Assembly (NCBI GenBank): GCA_035578175.1
Contig: JAQMRL010000001.1
Location: 188,128,283-188,192,282 of the forward strand
Source: Catonia carolina
Lineage: Eukaryota; Arthropoda; Insecta; Hemiptera; Achilidae
Direction of reading: 5' to 3'
Length of the DNA stretch: 64,000 nucleotides
Shown here piece by piece: positions 58,278 through 64,000 of this stretch. The position numbers and the translations under genes are program-made. Position 1 is the stretch's first letter. Every line of letters starts with the position of its first letter. The notes beneath the pieces are model-generated. The model saw nothing but the letters and a program-made list of their open reading frames with translations, searched no databases and was not told the DNA's origin.

Positions 58278-59229
58278 TTACTTTCTCTTGCCTATATGAA
58301 TATATAGGAAGGAAAGTATTGTTTTTATGTCGATTTTGCGAAATCGAGTTTTCACCGGATCTATACGTTTTCAGACCCCCTGTACCCAAAAAACATGTTT
58401 TTAGCAATTGGTCTGTGTATGTGTGTGTGTGCGTGTACAAAATATCTCGAGAACGGAACATTGTACGAACTTGAAACTTGAAACTTAAGTTACATACCAC
58501 TACCGGACCCGACACGAACATTTTCATTAAAATCGGTCAACCGGAAGTAGTAGTTTATTCGTATAATTTTTCACTTTTTTGCGATTTTTTAAAAAACTGG
58601 TCCTACGATTTTTTTTAAATCGCCTCATTTACTCAATTTTTTATTCTCTAAAAGATAGGGTAGGCGCCATGTTTGCTGAAATTCTTGGTGAGGGTGTTTT
58701 TACGTAAAAAAAGTGTTTTTTTAAGATTACGGCTTTTATATTAATTTTAGAGCAAAAAAGTATAATGAAAGTTGTAGAGAATTTAAAAACCTACAACTTT
58801 TATTTCAAACATCTTTTTGTATAACGCTTAGTTTAGCGGTAATTAGCGATTTTCTGTTTTTTCTCACGAAAACGTGTGAAAAATCGATTTTTTTAAGATT
58901 TCGGCCTTAGTATGCCTTAGTATCTTTCGGCCTTAGTATCTTTAAGACAAAAGTGTATATAATAAAAATTTATAGAAAATTAAAGATCTACAACTTTTAT
59001 GGTAAGCATTTTTCTCTACAGAGCCTAGTTTAGCGTGAAAGTGTGATTTTCCGTTTTTTAAGCCAAATTGAGTTCGATTTTCATTTTGCGTCATTCACTC
59101 ATGATTAAAATAAGGTTATGTTTTTGAGGTTAGTTTTTGTTTTTTTCTAATATTTTATTAATAACGTTAGGTTTATTATTAATTATTTGCATTGGCAAGA
59201 GAAAGTTGAGTGAGTGTTTCACACCAGAT
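58278..59229 (+). mobile_element. Helentron-like (HINE) copy 10, full length
   Basis: Same landmarks as copy 9 with a short GT repeat (58415-58437). It ends GGCAAGAGAAAGTTGAGTGA, then GTGTTTCACACCAGAT. It carries a private ~18-bp duplication around CGGCCTTAGTATC near 58903-58940. Confidence 0.9.
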
Positions 59230-59557
59230 TTTTTTATATTTATTAGATTAAATTAAAGTCATATGTTTCATAACTTTTTTATTTTATTTTACACAAAAAC
59301 CTTCTCAACTTTATTTTTTTTTCTAGAACCTACGGCTAAAGATGAAAGTGAATTCTTAATTACATTTTTAATTTATTTTATTTTTTATATAAATATTTAA
59401 AAAAATTTCAGTTAATACAAGACATTTGCTTGCAGTGGTCAAAAGAAACGGTGTAAAAATGTTAACCAGGACAGCCATATCTTATGTTGATTACAACAAA
59501 ATTTTAATTTTCTTCACGAATGTTCACTCTATCACAAATCATCCTAATTATTTCTTG

Positions 59558-59956
59558 TTGTTGTTGTTGTGCTGTCAACAGCTGAAAGGCTGGTTTGAAC
59601 CTCTAGAGGTTTTACTAAATAAAATGAAGGTGAGATGGTTTACAATTTCCTTCCTCACTGAGTACAAAAGTAGCCTATGCTTATCAGCATGCCAAGCCCT
59701 CCGAAAAGTATCTACTTTGCATCTTGTAAATTACACCTTCACTTTATTCACCACAGGGTTTGGCTGTATAATGAAATTCATTATTTTTAGAGGAGAAAAG
59801 TCTGACTAATGTCTTTTACACCTGTACCTCTTCTGTTCTTAAATGTTTCAGTTATATAATTAGCTGAACATGTGATAACAAACAGAGTTATGTTTTGTAG
59901 CCCTGGAACTAGCAGATCGAGTGCAAATAATTTAACACTCCACCTGCCTGTTATGG
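59558..59956 (+). repeat. R390 family copy, full length
   Basis: TTGTTGTTGTTGTGCTGTCA, GGCTGGTTTGAACCTCTAGA, GCTTATCAGCATGCCAAGCC ... CTGCCTGTTATGGG. The 127-codon frame crossing its start is not a gene. Confidence 0.85.
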
Positions 59957-60230
59957 GTGTAATTATTTCTTATAGATTAATTAACAATTTTAAAATAACA
60001 GTAACAATGAAACAGTAGTTAATTAAAACAGAAGTAGCTTAATATACCTACATAACTGGAAACGTTATAACTGGTCGTATTTGAGCGTACTAACTTCAAA
60101 AGAAATTGATATATTCATTGTTTATTTTGTTACAGGTGGTCACACGTTTACAGTACGTAGACGCAAGGAATCAAACAAATACAAATATATTTTATTTTTA
60201 TACTCATCACTTTAGAGAGAATCTGGTGTG

Positions 60231-60290
60231 AAACACTCACAAAACTTTTCTTGCCAATGCAAATAATTAATAATATAGCCTAACTTTTTT
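60231..60290 (-). mobile_element. Helentron-like (HINE) fragment 11
   Basis: Only the 3' end remains: ATCTGGTGTGAAACACTCAC, then AAAACTTTTCTTGCCAATGC, breaking off after AATATAGCCTAAC. Confidence 0.8.
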
Positions 60291-60499
60291 TTGTAAATAA
60301 CATTATTTGCTATCAGTTTTTTAAAAATAAACTATAAGCAAATCTTTTGAATTTCTAAATCACAAGTTGAGGTCTCATTACCGTGAGTACCTCTCATTAC
60401 ATCAATTACTCACGTGTTAAAAGAGAAAATTACTATGTACAAAGATATTTTACATTTTACAATATGGAATACTTTTCACTATAATTTTTTCTACATTTA

Positions 60500-60830
60500 A
60501 ACCCTTTCAGACAAGTCCAAAACATGGTAACGTTTCTGGCGCCTAACGTCTTCTGCATTATTTAGAAGATTTCTGGCTAATTCATTTTCGTGACTTTCAA
60601 GTCTCGTCTGATATTTTCTATTGAAACGCTTGACTTCGTCCATTACATCAGGAAGGTTGCAATAATGTTGAATTTTTGCTTTCCTTGCAAACCATGGTAC
60701 CCTTGTTATAGCCCGAAGAACCTTATTCAGGAACCTTTGAATTACTTCTATGTTACTTCTGTTGGTAATCCCCCAAAGTTGAACGCCGTACAGCGAAACT
60801 GGTTTAAGTAATATTTTCTAAAGCAGCAAC
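60500..60830 (-). pseudogene. Jockey-like LINE ORF2 C-terminal remnant
   Basis: On the minus strand an open frame reads YGVQLWGITNRSNIEVIQRF, then LNKVLRAITRVPWFARKAKI and QHYCNLPDVMDEVKRFNRKY, with RLESHENELARNLLNN following. It is the post-RT segment of a Jockey-like ORF2 and is more intact than the other fragments, with about 95 codons in one frame. It lacks the endonuclease and RT core. Confidence 0.82.
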
Positions 60831-62225
60831 TTATTCTCAAGAGAGAGTGAAGAATTCCCGCCAATCAGCCAGTCCGTCCTTTTGTATTTTAAATTTAATT
60901 TATTTAAAAGCCAAACATTAGCAATAAAACATTAGAAATAAACGGTATAAAATAACAGCCCTACGTGAAAAGAAATACAGTAGGATGTAAGAAAAGCTTA
61001 CACGATTCTAGAAGTTCAACAAATCATGACATTTAATTTGTGTCAGTCTGATTTAGACGTTATGTTTTATATTTAGATGAATTTAATGTTTCTAAAATCA
61101 GAGAAATTTTTATGGTAAATTGGAAATTTGAAACGTAAATAATTTTAAATGTAGAAAGTTTTTGATTAAATCAAACAGAAAGGCAGAACGGAATATTTAC
61201 AGAACTACTAATTCGGTGGAAGCAATGTGTTTAGCGCTTCAATACGCCGTGCTTTTGGGATATTCTTAAAGGAATCAATCTTGCAATAAATAAAACGAGA
61301 ATTCAATAAATTCCAAAAGGGGGTGAAGTGTAAAGTTTCAACGGGGATAGGGGTTATACGACGGAGGGGGTGTGAAGAAGATTAATTACAGTTTCTTTGT
61401 ACACCACCCCTCCCCCACACTACATGGAAACCTCCTCCACTCATTTCATCACCCTTTCTTATATTCTGCCATCACGGAAACATCTGCACTCCCTAAAACA
61501 AGGCTACAGTCGACGTCTGGTGGCGTCGAGTCGTGCTTTCGCATTGCTCCTTCACTTTAACACTATATCTCTTACTCTTAAAAATTCTGTTAAAAACGTC
61601 AATGTCCATTTTCTTTTAATTATTTTTCTTTTTCATGCAGACTCGGTAATGCTTTCATTCAAAATTTACTGTTAGACGAGACATTGTCAACTAATACATT
61701 TTTAATTTATTAACTTTAACCTAATTTTTAGTATAACAATATATACTGGCAAGGAAAATTCTCATACAATTCAAAAACCTAAATGTTTTTTCTTGACTTT
61801 TTTTATTTTCTTGGCCAGTCACCAGAAATACAACATATATTTTAGTCTTTATTCTCAGCTCGTTCTTTAATTTTTAGCCAGTAAGGTGAAGTTAAGGTAA
61901 TTTATTTTTTTACAGTCAGCAATGGATTTTAACTAGAGGAGAAAATAAATAAAAATTTATATATTTTTTACATCTAAAAATATTTGTAATATAATTAACT
62001 AATTATGTCATTTGAGCGTCCGCAACTTAGAAATAGCAGCGTGGTTTTTGAGGCAGTAAACGAAAAATACTTTGTTGGTGTGGGATCTGACTAGTAATAT
62101 ATAACTAAATTTTGAAATTATTTCTGGGTGGAATTCAATCACGACACCGAAATATTTGAGTGAGATTATTTTCAGATACATATAACATATAATGACTATA
62201 TTTTTACCACTAACTATTAAATTTT
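60831..62225. other. stretch with nothing recognised
   Basis: 61320-61440 pairs a G-rich segment with a C-rich segment (see findings). Frames at 61372-61675 are not family-like. Confidence 0.4.
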
Positions 62226-62540
62226 CCCATAACAGACAGGTGGAGTGTTAAATTATTTGCACTCAATCTGTTAGTTCCAGGTCTATAACAAATGTTATGT
62301 TTCTTAAGACATGGGCAGCTTAATTAAATGATTGAACAGAAGAGGTAATTAATTTAAGAACAGAAGAGGTAGAGGTGTAAAAGACAATTATCAGAGCTAT
62401 CTTCTCTGAAAATAATGAATTTCCTTATACGGTGAGACCCTGTTGTGAATGAAGTGAAGGTGTCATTTGCAGAGAAGAAAATATGTGTTTTTCAGAGGCC
62501 CCGGCATGCTGGTAAGCACACTTTTCAACTCAGTTCATAA
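62226..62540 (-). repeat. R390 family copy, truncated
   Basis: CCCATAACAGACAGGTGGAG, GCACTCAATCTGTTAGTTCC ... GGCATGCTGGTAAGCACACT on the plus strand is the family inverted. It contains a short duplication (AACAGAAGAGGTA twice) and lacks the TTG-repeat end. Confidence 0.8.
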
Positions 62541-62545
62541 AAAAA

Positions 62546-63535
62546 ATTAAAAATATTCAAATTAAAAATGTAGCCTATTTATATAAAAATTAAACTAATT
62601 AGCAAAAAAATAAAATAATGTCCAAATTAACTCTAGTAATGCAGTAATCACTACAACAAAATATTACAGGCAATTAGAAAGATGTACAATAATAATAATA
62701 ATAATTGGTTTTATATTAGTCACTCCTTTCTACCACGTAGGCGCGAGCGGTAAAAGTGCAAATACGTTTATTCTTTTGTTTAACCTGTAAGAAACAAACG
62801 TACCAAATACCAGTCCTCTAGGTAATTGGGAAGTTAGAGTTTAGTGATAAGTGGTTGAGTTAGCAAGAGCTTTCACATTTATTTATTAACAATAATAAAC
62901 TATACACTAAAATTCGATATAAGCAGAAAAAATATATTGATATCACAAACAGAAAATACCATGTTTTAAAATTCTAAGAAATTATTTAAAATGGATAGAT
63001 TTTCTAATCGAATCTAGAGTGCAAATGGATATTTTTCAATTTCATGTTGTACAGGTACAAAATAATTTATACCGTTTTCAAAGATTGCAATTTTTTTATT
63101 AGTATAAATAAGACTAAAGCACATTTCGCTGGGTAAGTATCACAATTTATTTGGTTTCCTTAGATTCTATAATTTGGATTAGCGATTAAATAATTTGAGG
63201 TAATTATTGGTACAAAGTTCACTTATTTGTTTCAATTTGCTTTATTTTATTTTTAAATTTGCTGATGTAATATCATAAGAGGATTTCCTAAACTTGATTT
63301 ATAACTGAAAAGTTATTCAACCAATTTTCCACCAAGGAATTTTGAGATAACTACCTAAGTTAAAATTACTGGAGACAAAGGAATGTACTAGTAACCAATC
63401 TCTGAGACGTTAAATAGAAGGTGACAATAGTTTTTAATTTACTTTCTGATGATGGTAATATCTGGGCTGTGGAAAGCCAAACTAATATGGGAATTAATTT
63501 AAACGAAAAACATTTTAAATCTATTTTTCACGTGT
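62546..63535. other. stretch with nothing recognised
   Basis: AT-rich; a short (AAT)n run near 62690-62703; no coding signal. Confidence 0.4.
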
Positions 63536-63810
63536 TTAGTGGTTAAAATCCTAGAAAAGATCAATTATTTATGGTAAGTTTGTACTTTTATACGTATTTG
63601 AATACTAGACAGTGGTTACCACGTGTACTTTGATGGCCGGGGTTCAAACTCTCACAGGAATTGACGGCCTGAATCCGTACAAGACTACACCTCATTTACA
63701 CGTCATATATGAGGATCGATGAGGACGTAATCTTATCGTCCTCATCTCATTGAGTCATTGGTTAATTATTATTCTAAATTGAACAGATTGCTACGTGTAT
63801 ACATTAGCAA
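63536..63810 (+). mobile_element. SINE-A copy, 5'-truncated
   Basis: Begins near the B box (GGTTAAAATCCTAG), then ACTTTTATACGTATTTGAAT, GTGTACTTTGATGGCCGGGG and TTGAACAGATTGCTACGTGT. The A-box half is missing. Confidence 0.78.
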
Positions 63811-64000
63811 TTAAAAAGAAACACTAAGTATTCGGAATATAAAAAAAGGAAATCATATTCTTGTACGTTCGTTTTGTTTTTAATCATATTACAAATTAAT
63901 AGTGTTCTCGAGAACGAGAAAAATTTAAAATACTAAAAGCACTATGTTTAAATTTAAGTTACAGTTAAATATTTTGTACTATTATATCTGCCTACTATGA

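Noticed and set aside
59426..59809. 127-codon plus-strand frame
   Set aside because: Its second half is R390 repeat sequence and the first half shows no family pattern.
1..64000. CRISPR array, rRNA gene, bacterial operon or prophage
   Set aside because: No regularly spaced identical repeats, no rRNA-like sequence and no closely packed coding genes were seen; the whole window is eukaryotic in character.

Overview
The window looks like AT-rich, intron- and transposon-dominated nuclear DNA of an arthropod, most likely an insect. It holds widely spaced exons with GT-AG borders, tRNA-derived SINEs with split A and B boxes, Jockey-like LINE ends, pogo/Tigger and Tc1/mariner remnants, and a BEL/Pao LTR element. 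The species and order cannot be fixed from sequence alone. There are no bacterial operons, CRISPR arrays or rRNA genes.

The one host gene recognised runs on the minus strand. Five exons (29914-29772, 26274-26070, 22231-22061, 17223-17095, 3514-3376) join in a single continuous frame. They encode most of a three-Ig-domain neuronal surface protein of the DIP (Dpr-interacting protein)/lachesin family, closest in my judgement to DIP-gamma. Ig1 is almost complete, Ig2 is complete, and Ig3 is cut after its first half. The signal-peptide exon and the exons for the rest of Ig3 were not found; they lie in unrecognised sequence or outside the window. Most of the remaining 64 kb is intron or flank of this gene, filled by repeats.

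The repeats fall into clear families. (1) Eleven copies of a ~950-bp element have ACTTTCTCTTGCC subterminal inverted repeats, an internal GT microsatellite and a 3' hairpin, the architecture of non-autonomous Helentrons (HINE/DINE-1-like). (2) A 5,568-bp BEL/Pao LTR retrotransposon (39382-44949) has 696-bp LTRs and a CTTAG target duplication. It keeps gag and part of the protease but has no reverse transcriptase, RNase H or integrase, and it sits inside a Helentron-like copy. (3) tRNA-derived SINEs (called A, B and C here) include one inserted in another. (4) An ~400-bp family (R390) has eight copies. (5) An ~340-bp family (R340) has three copies. (6) TIR elements include two pogo/Tigger remnants, a mariner deletion derivative and several MITEs. 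(7) Jockey-like LINE fragments are scattered on both strands.

The points most worth a second look are: a gag-to-protease frame junction at a TCC-TGA site of the kind antizyme genes use for +1 frameshifting, flanked by two 66-residue zinc-finger modules of equal length; the Ser-rich reading frame that replaces pol; the Helentron-like family with tandem copies; and a ~400-nt inverted repeat pair that brackets exactly two DIP exons and could favour exon circularisation.
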